Source: Polytrichum commune (lineage: Eukaryota; Streptophyta; Polytrichopsida; Polytrichales; Polytrichaceae). Taken from it: DNA of 64,000 nt. Of the stretch, positions 1-24,367 are shown piece after piece; the first letter of the stretch is position 1, and each line of letters starts with the position of its first letter. The DNA lies in assembly GCA_950295325.1 (NCBI GenBank), contig OX485807.1:30661666-30725665 (forward strand), in the 5' to 3' direction. The notes under the pieces were generated by a model. It did not search any database and was not told where the DNA came from. It was given only the letters and a program-made list of their open reading frames with translations. The position numbers and the translations under genes are program-made.

Positions 1-12712
<12,712 letters not shown>

Positions 12713-13507
12713 AACTCTATTGTTGTCGCATCTGCTACTGCCAAAGGCTTGTACACATAATTTTTGGACTTGAGGTTAACACAAAGTTCTATAGCTCAAT
12801 TTCAGTAACATTTACTCTGTACCTTTAGTGTTAGAAATGGAATCAACTTTGTACATTCAGTTTTGTACTGTCTTTCTCTTTTGAATACTTAAGCGTACTG
12901 CGTGATGACGCTCTGCAATTGGAGGTTGTGTTTGTTGGTTTTACGTGTTGTTACTGGACATTATTATATTGATCAACATGCTTCAAATGCTTTGCAATGA
13001 ATGGTACTATCTACATGCTGATTTGAGTTCACCATGACACTGTTTGACCAGGTGCATCTCACAATTTAATTTGCCTATTCATCTTGTGCAGGTGGATGTT
13101 GTCCACATGCTAGGTTCTGGGTCATCACTATGAAGCTTGACATCAAGGTTCCCCTGGAGTCATTTCCCTCATAATTTCTGGAACTCATATGAATACCTTA
13201 TCAATTCTCAAAGTGAAGTTTCTATTTCTTATTAATTCATCATAGATCCTTCTGATTATGTTGACTATCGAGTGTAGAATGGTTAACAAATTTTGAGCAC
13301 AAAGTCCAGTCACTGCCAACCACATGTCCTTTTAGCAATTGTTCTGAGATCCACACTATTCAAATTTAGGTGTTTGTTTAAGATGAGTAACATATTAGAC
13401 CAGCTTACCATCACAAAGCCGTGGACTCAAATGCTAATCTAAGGCTGTGCAACCATATGACAACAAATGTTCAAGAACTAACATGTGCATAGTAGCATTG
13501 GCTCCAA
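12713..13507 (+). other. PRP8 3' flank and 3' UTR, end not resolved
   Basis: The sequence after the stop is T-rich, with several TTTGTA/TTGTAC motifs at about 12740-12870 that resemble plant far-upstream polyadenylation elements, so the 3' UTR probably ends near 12.9-13.0 kb. I see no gene in the rest. Confidence 0.4.
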
Positions 13508-13533
13508 GTGGCAGCCAGTGTCCCTCAAGATGA

Positions 13534-14252
13534 ACCGTTGGCCCCCAATCGAGTGTACCCAATCCCAGACCGGGTCACGCTGATGAATCTGGCACTGCTG
13601 AACTTGAAACGACTCATGACCCATACCGTTTTATTCAGAGACAGATGGGCCTCGCCAAATCCGCCTTTGAGGAACAGGTCTCACGGAACATTGATGACAT
13701 GCTCATGGAAATTGACAGCAATAGGAGGCGGGAACTGGGCTCGGCCGACAATACTCCTCCCCCGCCACCGCCATCGGTTCTCTCCAAGGCCGATTGCTTG
13801 TGTTACTTCCTCACTCACGGCATCCCCGCTTCTGGCTCCCTCCTGGGCATCTTACCGATGGGCGGGCCAACCTTGGAGTGGTGAGGTCCAACTTGGACAT
13901 CGATTTCGACCCTGAAAGCATCAACCTCCTTGATGCATACAACTAAGCCGATTGTGACTTTCATTGTTTGGTGTTGGTGCCGAACTGCAGAGAACTCGGC
14001 TGGCGGTGCAACTTCTTCCTTCATGCGTTTGGAAGTGCCCCTGTCTTGGTGTGGGTGGACAGAGCGTGTCGCCCTCAGGCGAATTGCACTCTTGGGAGCT
14101 TGCTTGGCTTTCGCGTGGGAGAGCGCACCCATTACTCCGACCCCTCCCCCCTCATGCGATTTGCCCAGGATGGTCCTTCTCCTCCGAGGGTCGCTTGGGC
14201 ATGCTAGGTGGCAAACTCCCCCACGGTCCTGCGAAAATTGTTTGAATATAAC
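13534..14252 (+). pseudogene. GC-rich frameshifted coding relic, family unknown
   Basis: This block is clearly richer in GC than its surroundings and reads like protein in shifting frames. The first frame (13534-13884) contains DPYRFIQRQMGLAKSAFEEQ, then NIDDMLMEID, a run of six prolines and a TGA. The next frame continues NLGVVRSNLDIDFDPESINL to a TAA at 13944. The same frame runs on to 14207 (CLVLVPNCRELGWRCNFFLH), and a third frame ends in GRLGMLGGKLPHGPAKIV at about 14245. The change of frame at each break fits an old gene copy or captured fragment with at least two indels. I do not recognise the family. It lies 0.8 kb downstream of PRP8 on the same strand and shares no PRP8 sequence. Confidence 0.45.
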
Positions 14253-14861
14253 ATGATTAAGTGGGGAGTGCTCATTCTTATCCCATGGGAAAAATGCCAC
14301 ATGGTTGCATTTTAACTCTAGATAAAAGTGCAAGATTCATATTTCCTCAAATTTCAACCCAAACTTGAAATGGATGGTAGGATGGGTGTAGTTTCCACTA
14401 GGATAAGAAAGATAAAATGCTTCATGGACTCAGTGATATCATTAGAAAACATAAATACACTTTCACATTACTTTGACCCCATTATTGTAATATGAATAAT
14501 AATAAAGTTGAGAATGAGAATGTGCCCTTACCTCTCAAAAGTGGGTGTTAAGTCAAAAATGTTGTTTGAATTAGGCATGCCTATCTTCTACATACTAAGA
14601 CACAATTATGTGGCCTTATTGTAGGCACTTCAACTTCATAAATACATGATTGTTGGATTGGCTTGATGATTGCCTCATTCAATTGAATTAACATATGCAA
14701 ACTATGAAGATTTGTCATTGTACGTTGTAAATTCCAAATCAAGGTACAAAAGTAATGAGATATTAAAATATATATTCATTTTTCTCTATGTGATCATTTA
14801 GGCCCTCCCAATTATGTGGACTGGTGAACAAAGAATGATTTTTGCATCTAACCACCACAGA
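14253..14861. other. AT-rich, nothing recognised
   Basis: No coding frame, RNA or repeat structure could be supported here. Confidence 0.5.
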
Positions 14862-14990
14862 CCAATCTCAACGTAACACGTATCTTGTAGTGTTTGTTTC
14901 TAACTGCAAGCTTTGTCATGTACCACTTAAACTTAGGTGTCCAATTAAGAAGAGTGACCACAAAAAAACCTACATGTCTTATAAATCCAT
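14862..14990 (+). repeat. Dispersed repeat family, copy 1
   Basis: It shares TAACACGTATCTT, CTTAGGTGTC and ATTAAGAAGAGTGACCAC, in order, with copies at 41922-42050 and 53548-53680. No ends or target duplications were identified. Confidence 0.55.
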
Positions 14991-15132
14991 GGTTGGTCTT
15001 GAAAAATACAATGATATGTGCAATTAGATTGCCTTTGCAAATAAGTTGCCTCCTTGCCCACGTAGATTACCTTGGGTCAAAATCTGATTACAGAAGCTCG
15101 TAACTTTTCTTCTCCATCCACATAGAAACCAC

Positions 15133-15156
15133 AATAATAATAATAATAATAATAAT
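15133..15156 (+). repeat. (AAT)n microsatellite
   Basis: About eight AAT repeats. Confidence 0.95.
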
Positions 15157-15374
15157 GCTTTTTTTTTACATGTGCACTAAATATGCAAAATAGTGTGAAA
15201 TGTCAATAAATTAGCACAGGGCACACTAATTGCACATATCGGTGTCGGGATGGGCCCCATATTATATTATAGCATGGGCACACCGTATCTGACATGGTAC
15301 TTGCACCCATAAGGGCCTCGTGAAGGATGACAACGTCAATTTTACTTGCTGTGTGTCACCTTGAATTCGTCGGT

Positions 15375-16080
15375 GTGTTGTAAGGAACGTCAACATTGAA
15401 GCAGGTTTCTCATGTGATTTTGCAGCACTTTAAGGCACTCAAAATCTCGCAGACCTTAAGGGACACATCATACACTTGAATTCTTCTCCAATATCATTCT
15501 GAATAGATAGATAGAGAGAGAGAGACAGGTATTATTGAACTAAGTGTTGGCATGAATGAATGTAAGTTAAACGAGTGTTGTAAGGAATGACGACATTGCA
15601 GCAGGTTTCTCATGCACGATTCTTTGCAAGAATTTAACCCTCAAAGGACCAGTTTGTGTTTGTACGGGATACGCGGGCAATTTGTACGAACTCCCAACAA
15701 GTACTACAGTAGTATTTTATGTAGTCTATGGTGTTGAAATCATACTTAGCATAACATGTTGAAAGATAAGTGAAAATAACGTCATATGTGACAACGGTGA
15801 TTAAGCATACGTGTTATGTATTCAAATCTACATCATTTATGCAAACTCAAATCTTTGTATGATTCATTTAACATATTTATATATTTTGGTTGGAATAGTA
15901 TAAATGATAAATGGGTTGATTTTATATAGAGACACTTTTGATTTCACTAGCTAAAATTTATCATGAAGTAAACTTAAACACCTTTGTATGACATCTTGAG
16001 GTCCAAATTGGACCTCTAGGATGTTTAAGGGTTAACCACTCGAATCTCCCAGACCTTAAGGGACACATCATACACTTGAA
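15375..16080. repeat. Interleaved direct repeats
   Basis: A 31-bp block (starting CAGACCTTAAGGGACACATC) is identical at 15450-15480 and 16050-16080, exactly 600 bp apart. A second block (GCAGGTTTCTCATG, preceded by TGTTGTAAGGAA) recurs at 15401 and 15601, 200 bp apart. No ORF is present. Confidence 0.8.
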
Positions 16081-16102
16081 AAATTTCTCACCATCACCTT
16101 GA

Positions 16103-16152
<50 letters not shown>
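16103..16152 (+). repeat. (TG)n(AG)n compound microsatellite
   Basis: About 11 TG repeats run directly into about 14 AG repeats. Confidence 0.95.
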
Positions 16153-16157
<5 letters not shown>

Positions 16158-16866
16158 GCCTATTAAAGGTTGGTGTGAATGAGAGGCATTTCAAAGCTGG
16201 GGAATAAATTAAGTCTCATGTGTAAACTTGATACGGGAACACAAAGCTAACCAAAGATCTAGTTGTGATTGTCTCATGTTGGAAATGCTATGTTTTTGAC
16301 ACTTTGAATGGAAGTTAGTTCCATGTAAGAGAAGTTCTTAAACATGCATGTGATATAGTTTCTTGAAAGAGAAGTGACCTAAAATGGGCACCTTCAGCTC
16401 CTAGCCTACCAATATAATTTTTAAATTATCAAGTTAATTTCAATGAAAAACATTAATTGTATTACAATCCCAAACGACATTGAAACGATTCAATTTGACC
16501 AACATATGTTAAACGGTAAAAAAACACCTTATCTTACTAGCGGTAAGAGAAAGGAAAAAGTAAGTAGATAAGGATAAGGAAAGAGGATTTGGTGAGGTTA
16601 AGATAGAAGGTTCCATTAAGAAGAGACCACAAATTTATGGATTGGTGAGGATAGGAAGTAAGGATTAGGCTAGAACTTATGTGGGAATTAAGGAGAAGAG
16701 GATCAATGTTTTTGGTGTGACCAATTTTTGGTATGATGAATACATACTAGGCTGCCTCTTGGAAATGAGTTTTTGTGTGGAAGTTATGTTCTAAGTATGT
16801 ATATCATAGAGTACTTGTATGATGTGGATGAGGAGTTCTACCTTAAAGGTGTGTGTTGTATGACAA
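16153..16866. other. AT-rich, nothing recognised
   Basis: Low-complexity A/G-rich stretches lie near 16540-16700. No coding frame is seen. Confidence 0.5.
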
Positions 16867-16875
16867 GGTTGAATG

Positions 16876-17211
16876 CTCGGGGGGGGGGTAGTCATTGGTT
16901 GGAGTAGCAACATACGTGCGAACAAATGATAGGGTATTTTAAAAACATGGGGGCTAAAAATTATAAATGAACTTAAGAGTAATATAGGGTATCAAAAATG
17001 GCAATGGACATCTTTAAAGTACTATAGGGTATGGAATAATAGGTAATTTGGAATTATAAGTAATGCAAGCCATTTTTTTATTAACCCAAAGTAGAAATTT
17101 ACATAATGATAGCATGTGAAAAAAATAAGAGATTTGAAAGTAATACCCCCCTATAAAATAGTGGTTGTTCGCACCTATATCCTTAACTTTTTAACACACT
17201 GCCCCCCCCGA
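16876..17211. mobile_element. Non-autonomous element with G-tract inverted ends and 9-bp duplication
   Basis: The direct repeat GGTTGAATG flanks the block at 16867-16875 and 17212-17220. The left end reads CTCGGGGGGGGGTAGT and the right end, read inward on the other strand, TCGGGGGGGGCAGTG. The similarity continues inside with ATACGTGCGAACAA against ATAGGTGCGAACAA. It is 336 bp long with no ORF. A 9-bp duplication is typical of Mutator-like elements; the superfamily is an inference. Confidence 0.7.
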
Positions 17212-17220
17212 GGTTGAATG

Positions 17221-18237
17221 TTCTTCCGCATCAATACTGATAGCGGGAAAGAGTGTTAATTTACTAGAGGAAGTCTCAATAGGTAGGATTAAAGAAGCAA
17301 TAATGTGCGAATAAGTCAGAGAAGAAAGAAATTGGTATCCAAATCATATAATTGGTATCAGAAAGCAAGAAGAACTTGAGACTATAGTACCAGTAATGTG
17401 AGGTATTGCCTAAAACTAGTATTGGAAGTACCATTGAAGATGTGAGAAGTAGATAGCCATGATGTTATCTCTCTAGATCCTAAAAATATTTAGTGGGGCA
17501 AAACCTTTATGGAATGATATTAGGCTACTGGGCATGGTAAGGTAGCTAAATGTCGGTAACTGGATAGGAGCATAAGTAAAGGCGGGTGACATGGATAAAA
17601 TGGTACTAGTAGACCCAGTGATACTAATAACTTGATGAAACCCTATAGATAAGCATTATAATGAATAGATCTAGTGGGGCCATTCACGGTTGGGGTACTA
17701 CTTTTGGCCGTCTAACGGAAAACGGACTTTTTTGGATAACTTCACATGCTTGGTATGCTTAGATTTGTATTGTGAAGCATATTTTGGATCATACCTACAT
17801 TTCATACTCCATATTGAGTACACTGACAAAGTTAATTTAGAAGGAATAGGGTCATCTAAGATATCCTTTTGATTCCTTAAAGGACATTCAGGAGTGCTAT
17901 CTTAATTGTTCACCTTAGGATCAAGGAATGAAAAGAACAACAAGAATCAATCGAAACGATCCCAAATTTTTTCCTCACACTCATCGTTCAAGTGTGTACC
18001 AATAGAACCAAATATGTATTGAATAGCAATTGCCCAACTTTACATGTGGCACCAAACATGTCCAAATATACATATACTCACGGCCACACGTAAAAGGAAC
18101 GTCTAGTATTAGAATTGGACAAAAACATTTATATGAATGGACACATGACACTTTTACCAAGATACCAAGATACATAACAGGAAATAATTGACCACCAATG
18201 CACACCTAAATAGCAAAAAAATGCCACTGATGTGGCC
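17221..18237. other. AT-rich, nothing recognised
   Basis: Only short open frames without family resemblance are seen. Confidence 0.5.
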
Positions 18238-18263
18238 TAGGGTTTAGGATTTAGGGTTTAGGG
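18238..18263 (+). repeat. Short interstitial telomere-like TTTAGGG repeats
   Basis: Three plant-type TTTAGGG-like units occur, one degenerate (TTTAGGA). The stretch is too short to indicate a chromosome end. Confidence 0.7.
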
Positions 18264-19195
18264 TGATTATTAAATAATAATAAAAATATTTCTTGATAAA
18301 ACTTATGAACTATCTACTTATTTTTGTAAAATTTATTGATCAAATAATAGTAAATCGTGATAAAAACCAAGATCAATGCGACAAAGTCCTTAAGTCCTTT
18401 GTCCCAAAAGTAGTACCTCAACCATAAATGCCCCCTAGTAAGGGTAGCAAAAACTGGTAAGGGTAGCAACAACTTGGTAAGGAAGATAGACCCGGTAAAG
18501 TGTAGTAGTGGTAGTGGTCGGTGGTAATATGCTAGAACTGGTAGCACGATAGGATACTAGTAGAAATGTAAGGTAAGGCTTAGTAAGAATAATGAATAAG
18601 GATTTTATTCTTGATGCGGTACCCAAACATGTCGGCAATAAGATTATAGTAGGAGGGAAGGAAGTAGAGTCTGGTCCAAATGCCTAATTCTACCAAGGGT
18701 CGAATACAACATTCTTCAACATTTGGCGACTAAATAACAAATAGTTTAAGGTATCAAGGTATGGACTCTGGCATGATTTCATTAAAAATGGTTTCTCACT
18801 GTATTCCAATGTCAGACTCCGGTAGTTGCACTTCTCCATCACCATGACAATTACTAACCATAGAGGAAATGCTTGCTTAAACCGGTTTTGGTACGAAGTG
18901 GCTTTATTATTGTTGAGGGGTATTGGAAAATACCTATACAACCCATTGATACGGATGATTCAAGAAGCACATCTAGGAAGGACGACAACTTTCGGTTTTG
19001 GTCAAAGAAAGGGCATAAGAAATGTTAACCCTTTCTTGCTGCTCTAGGTTTGCCACAAACTAATCTACAACTCTTTCCATTTTGTCACCTCCCCAACCCA
19101 ACTAGCTATGGGTTTGGAACTTCTACTCTCATTCCTCTTCATTCGTACTCTACCAAGGACATCTTCCGAGCCCATGATTAGGGACCAATCACTTA

Positions 19196-19582
19196 AGGTA
19201 GCGGTGCCAATTTCCGTCCAAATTTCAGATGTGCCTAGTTGGGATGTTGAACCTTTTTAAAAAAAAAATTTTGAGCGCTCCGCAAAGTTGGTGCAAGAGC
19301 AACTATGAAAAAATCAAAAATTTCCAGCATGTCTATGATTTCCTACAAATTTTTAAAGGAAACCTTGTAGAGTGACCAACACTCGCACATAGGGTACGTG
19401 GTATATCCACAAGCTGGATTTCTAAAACCGACCGCTGGCAACGAATGAAATGTTGGCAGCGTTGTGAACGGTAAAAGCACCTTGATAGGTGTTTTTGTAA
19501 ACCCAAGTAAAAGCACCTAGATAGGTGCTTCTGACCCTAGGGGTCGACTTTAGGACCCGCACGGAAATTGGCACCCCTACCT
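19196..19582. mobile_element. MITE with 24-bp terminal inverted repeats and TA duplication
   Basis: The left end AGGTAGCGGTGCCAATTTCC and the inverted right end AGGTAGGGGTGCCAATTTCC are nearly identical over 24 bp. TA flanks both sides (19194-19195, 19583-19584), as in Tc1/mariner-type insertions. The inside holds two AAGCACCT...AGGTG hairpins, one of them AAGCACCT-AGAT-AGGTGCTT near 19508-19530, and no coding region. Confidence 0.72.
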
Positions 19583-19599
19583 TATGGCTTGCCCTTAAA

Positions 19600-19800
19600 A
19601 GGTCAGTGACCAGGAACCGGTAACCAATAACTGGGTGAACAATGACCTTCAACCATTGATTAATAACCATTGACCAGTGGCTAGGTACCATTGTCCCATA
19701 CCTGGGGATTGATGGTCAGTCACACATACCTAGTACCCCAGTGACTACTGACTGGTTACCAAGATCCAATGGTCATCTATTGCTACCTAGTGATCAACGC
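19600..19800. repeat. GGTNACC / TGACCAGT-rich low-complexity tract
   Basis: Short words such as GGTCA, TGACC, GGTAACC and CCAGTG recur on both strands throughout this tract. There is no fixed period. Together with 19196-19582 it explains open frames here. Confidence 0.5.
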
Positions 19801-20189
19801 AAGCCTCCTATGGGACAATAAGTGTGGTCATGTGGTCAATGTTGTATGCTTTGGGTGTCTTAGCAAATTTCTATTGGTTTCACCTAGTTCAAGATACTCT
19901 ATCTCTCTCCATTTTCTAGCAAGATCCTAAAAAAAACTCTCCTCTATTTCTCAACGTGCTTACCTTTGGTCAAGATGGCTTACTCTATTGCCTTCCCCCT
20001 TTTGGTTCTTATTAAATATACATCTATTTTACAAGCAAATTTCATATCATCTCAAAAGACCTTTACAAAAACCATGCTCCCATGTTTAAGCTTAATGACA
20101 ACCATTTTACAGCAAAACGGGAGGTCCAGACTATCCTAAGAAAATCCTCCTACCAAATCATTACCAGTGCCCTCTAAGGGCAAGAGAGG

Positions 20190-20220
20190 TTCTTCTTCTT
20201 CTTCTTCTTCTTCTTCTTCT
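20190..20220 (+). repeat. (TTC)n microsatellite
   Basis: About ten TTC repeats. Confidence 0.95.
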
Positions 20221-20436
20221 ACCTTCCTAGTCCTCAGATCCAATACTGTTACTTTGTCAACTTGGATCCTAATTTCTTGCTTCTAGTTGATAATTGTCCA
20301 TCAACATTGGATTGTTGCTGCCAATTTTGCTATCATTTCAAGTTTGCTAATTGACATCCATTTCCAAACTTCTAGTGTTTATCCAAATTACTTTTAGCTA
20401 GATACTTAACCTAACCCTAACAAACGAAGGGAGGGA

Positions 20437-20979
20437 CTACATACTTAAACCAATCATGGCAGTGTTGACTTGAGTTACTGGGCAACCATCAGTAGCGGTT
20501 TTGGAAACAAATGTAGATAGGATATCTGAAACATAACCTAGTGAACTTCTAGGAGGACAACTAGAGAGGGAAATGTATTGGGGACACGAGGGAGGCCTTG
20601 GACAGTTCATAGAGCGCCATAGGAGATGATTGAAATGGCAAGGAATGGGGGATTCATCCAGCCACAACGACACTTTAGAACAAAGACTCGCTAGTCTTCT
20701 ACATGCTAGAGAAAGACAAGACAAGTCAAATGGAGGAGAGGAAAATTTGGAAAGAAAAAACATCAACATCTTGTGCACCCCAACAAAGGGAATAGGTACA
20801 TCATGTATTCCATTGACACAAAAAATGATGAAAATTTTGACCAGGGAGGAGTCAAAATACAAAAAAGAAAAATCGGTAGAAGGATAATCATGGAAGTTTG
20901 TACAATTTTGATCCAAGGAGGTTGAAAACATGACTACCCTAGAAATCAATATGAGCATTAGTAGTGAGGAAGGTGACAA
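20437..20979. other. Possible coding relic, strand uncertain
   Basis: A 180-codon open frame runs on the minus strand, but the plus-strand reading (an 85-codon frame at 20630-20887) has the more protein-like composition: charged, with LEQRLASLLHARERQDKSNG. Short plus-strand stretches just upstream also look coding but are stop-interrupted. I recognise no family. It may be part of a decayed transposon. Confidence 0.25.
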
Positions 20980-21873
20980 CCATGCACAATTGATGCACTC
21001 TCAAGCTTGGAGCAAGCAATCAATCACATGTACAAAAAATGTTCAACCACCACCATGGTTTACTAATTAGGCTCCACCGTAAATTGACATGGAAAATTGT
21101 AGCACTAAAACACAAGTGAATCAATTACAACAATTCCAGGATCTACGAACAATTGTGGTGGCAATTGCAATTAGGGAGCAAGTATTGTCAAGTATTTGGA
21201 AAAATTCTCCGGTATACTAAAATCATAATTTTTTTTGTCAAACTCCTAAAATTAGTAGAAAATTATTTTTTGAAGTGGATTTTGTTCATGACATCCTCTA
21301 TTTGTTGTGCTACATATTGAAATATAGATATCAAGATGATATCTTCAAAACTTATTATTAAAAGTGATGCTCAAAAGATATTGACAAAATTTGGTGTTGG
21401 TCATAGATTTCATGACCTTAAATATTTTGAAGGTGGATTTTATTTTATATTCCTTGAGTTCATAATAAATTTGAGGGCAACATTACAAAATTTGTAGAAA
21501 AACATCAATTTGATATAATGTTTATCATATTTAAAGAAAAATTTAGAGAATAATGTATTCAATATGCCTACTTGCTCACTACTTGCGTTGTCTTCTAGAA
21601 TTTGTAAACTTTCCTAAGAAAAACATTTGTCAACATAAATTGCTTGACTTTGTAGATCAATGTGTTTGTCAGATTGTTATGATTGTTTTCTTCACAAAAC
21701 TCAAGTAAGTGCATAGTTTTGAATCACTTTCACTTAAACCCATTCTTGGTAATGGAGTTGTGTATTGGACTGTGCTTGCACCCATCACGGAGGTGGCCAC
21801 AAGAACACATGTAACAATTCAACCTTCAAGGGATGAAGTTCTTGACAAGGTAAACGAAAGACTTTGCAAATGG
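20980..21873. other. AT-rich, nothing recognised
   Basis: A 70-codon frame at 21709-21921 has no family resemblance. Confidence 0.45.
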
Positions 21874-22500
21874 TGTAACACCCCAAGGTGCAATCCTTTT
21901 AATAGGAGCCAAGCACTGTGATGACATTGCAAAAAAATCATGACCACCCTAACTTTGAACAATCACTACATGTTCAAATTTTATTGAATACATATATTTC
22001 TTCATGCAATGTGTTGGAAACATGTTGAAGTTGATCCTACAATACTTTCTTTCCCTATACATGATTTTGTTATTACCCCAAATACTTATATAAGCCTAGC
22101 CTTAGCAGTTGTTGACATGCTCTAAAGACAATTATACATGATTTTCACATATGAAATGTGAACCATTCAGTCTCAAAGTTTGCACACTACTTTAATATCT
22201 CCATTGAAAGGTCCCCAAGGATTTTTATATTCACAAATGAAAATACAATGTGCAAGAGTTACATGATTTGTTATTTTTGTTCAGACGTGCTTTTGACCTG
22301 TATGTAAATAAATGAGCATCATTCCCAAAGAGTAGTTGTTCATATCTCATCTTCTCTTATCTCATGACTAGAGTTGTGTCGCTCTACAAGCCTTGTCTCT
22401 TTTGTAAGGTTGGTTTTTTGTGTTCATCGCCATAGTAGACGGAGATGTCTCTTTGAAGATAACACGCATTCTTCTTTCTATCACTTGTATTCCACCACCT
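21874..22500 (+). repeat. Candidate LTR (ends not proven)
   Basis: It starts TGTAACACCCCAAGG, a common way for plant LTRs to begin. A TATATAA box lies at 22087-22093 and a T/C-rich stretch ending in TTGTATTCCACCACC near 22485-22500. No second copy, target duplication or primer-binding site was found, so this is only a pattern match. Confidence 0.25.
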
Positions 22501-22823
22501 GCCCACCATAGCGCACGCTAGGAGTTTCAAGTTCCGTTGCAACTTGCAACTTTTGCAAAGCAAAAAGCTTCAAAAGCAAAAGCGAGGGTTGCAAGTTAGG
22601 TGTTTGGTGACTTTCTTCAAGAGTTGAAAGATGCAAATGTTGCACTCATACTTGGGATATGCCAAAAGTGAGTTTCTTTACTTGTGAGAGTCTATTCGTG
22701 TCATTTACCTATTGCACTTGTTTTGAAATAACTACAAGTGTACTTTCTAAAGAAATGCCAATGTTTTATGTTTATGGTTACGTAATACATTTCAATCTAC
22801 AAACATGATTTGTTATTTGAAAG

Positions 22824-22889
22824 TGCTTGAATCTTGAGTCAAATGAGCACAATAGCGCCCATTTGAAATCATGAATCAAGATTCAAGCA
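22824..22889. repeat. Inverted repeat, 14-bp perfect arms
   Basis: TGCTTGAATCTTGA at 22824-22837 pairs with TCAAGATTCAAGCA at 22876-22889. The loop is 38 bases. Confidence 0.8.
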
Positions 22890-22899
22890 TCGATTCATG

Positions 22900-24367
22900 T
22901 TGTTTATATAGGGTTTTTCTAAGTTACTTTATAATGGGCAACCAAAAAAACAAAAGGAATCCTTTTTGAATAGATACATATGTTGCTCCAATTGCCGAGA
23001 GTTATGCTACATGTTCACATCTAGATTCAAAAGGGCATGAAATATTAAGTGTTGGTGATGATTTGTCTTTAGTAAAAGTAGACGAGGATGAGTATGTAGA
23101 GGTTGCTTGTATGGCTAAAAAAAAAAAGTCAAGCACAATGGCAAAGGAAGAATAGAATTGCATAGCGCGAAGGATGAAATAAGATGCCCAAATTCTTGCA
23201 AATGAGAGTGCTCTTGTACAAAAAATTACAACTGTAAACTCTACAAAATCTTCATGTCATCCAAGCTAAATCCCTAGTTCTTTTTGTGGATGCCAACTTG
23301 ATCGGGTCACTACAACCAATGCCTTTGATATAGCCATTTACATTGCAAATTATCTAAAATATTCAGACACTACTCTAAAGCAACTTAGCCTGGAAAAAGG
23401 TGGTAGGGCATTACCTCTTGAAAGACCATACGCCATCACTTATATTTGATTTGAAGAGGGTTAAGCTTAATCACCAACTCATAGGTAACCTTAGACAAGG
23501 ATTATCATATCAAGCGACTAGTTTGAGATCATCCAACCTAGACATCTCGGGCAGGAACAATTTCCATTGGGTTTTTTTTCCCATCATTATCCATTCTTTG
23601 ATTTCCAGTCCCTTAATGTTACATTTTTTGAAACCTTATTATACCTTAATAACTCTTAAGGAAGCCGCAGTCTTGTGCAAGAAATACACAATCAATACAA
23701 ATGGGAATCAAATAGTTGGTGTCTTACAACCATAAGAAAGTAAGAAGAGGCAAGACATTGCACAAAGAATTGAAGAAGTTTGTGGATATTGTAAACAAGA
23801 GGAGTAGTCCATGGAAAAATGTAGATTCAATCCAAACTATCCAATGAGTAAATTAAAAGAAGAGTGGTAACACTAGTTATCTCGAATTGCTTAGAATCAA
23901 GCAAGCCACTGTAGGCGGTTTTTGATTAATTGGCTCCAATCAATGTTTACAAGGTGGAGCTCATTTAGCTTTAACATTATATTACATAATTTTGAGATTT
24001 TAGTGCGACCTAAACTGAGCCTAATTATGTATAATATCTATGCTAACGTTGGCCTTTCTAGCTTTGGCTATCGCTTTTTGTTCTCTACCGCCACTTCTTT
24101 TGCTCACATCGCCTCCATGTTTTAGAAAATCTCTAATATGCAGGTGTAGCCAAGGTTGAAACGGGGGCCCACCATGATATATTCAAGAGGCCAACGAGAG
24201 CCCAAATTTTAAGAGGATAAATTCTAATGGGATGTCATTTGGGAAGAAGATTGCCTTGCACTTCCATGTAAGGCGCAGAAAATGCTCCAATTTGATGGAT
24301 AAGGCATCTTTAGAACGGACCGGTCCAGGATTGGATGCAACCTACAAACCGATAGAACAAGGGGGGG
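22900..24367. other. AT-rich with one short coding-like patch
   Basis: The plus strand at about 22969-23153 reads SHLDSKGHEILSVGDDLSLV and then an acidic and lysine-rich stretch, protein-like but short and unnamed. Nothing else is supported. Confidence 0.35.

Noticed and set aside
18238-18263. TTTAGGG repeats as a chromosome end
   Set aside because: There are only about three units, one degenerate, with unrelated sequence on both sides.
21874-22500. Full LTR retrotransposon
   Set aside because: The TGTAACACC start and TATATAA box are suggestive, but no second LTR, primer site or pol frame was found. It is kept only as a low-confidence repeat.
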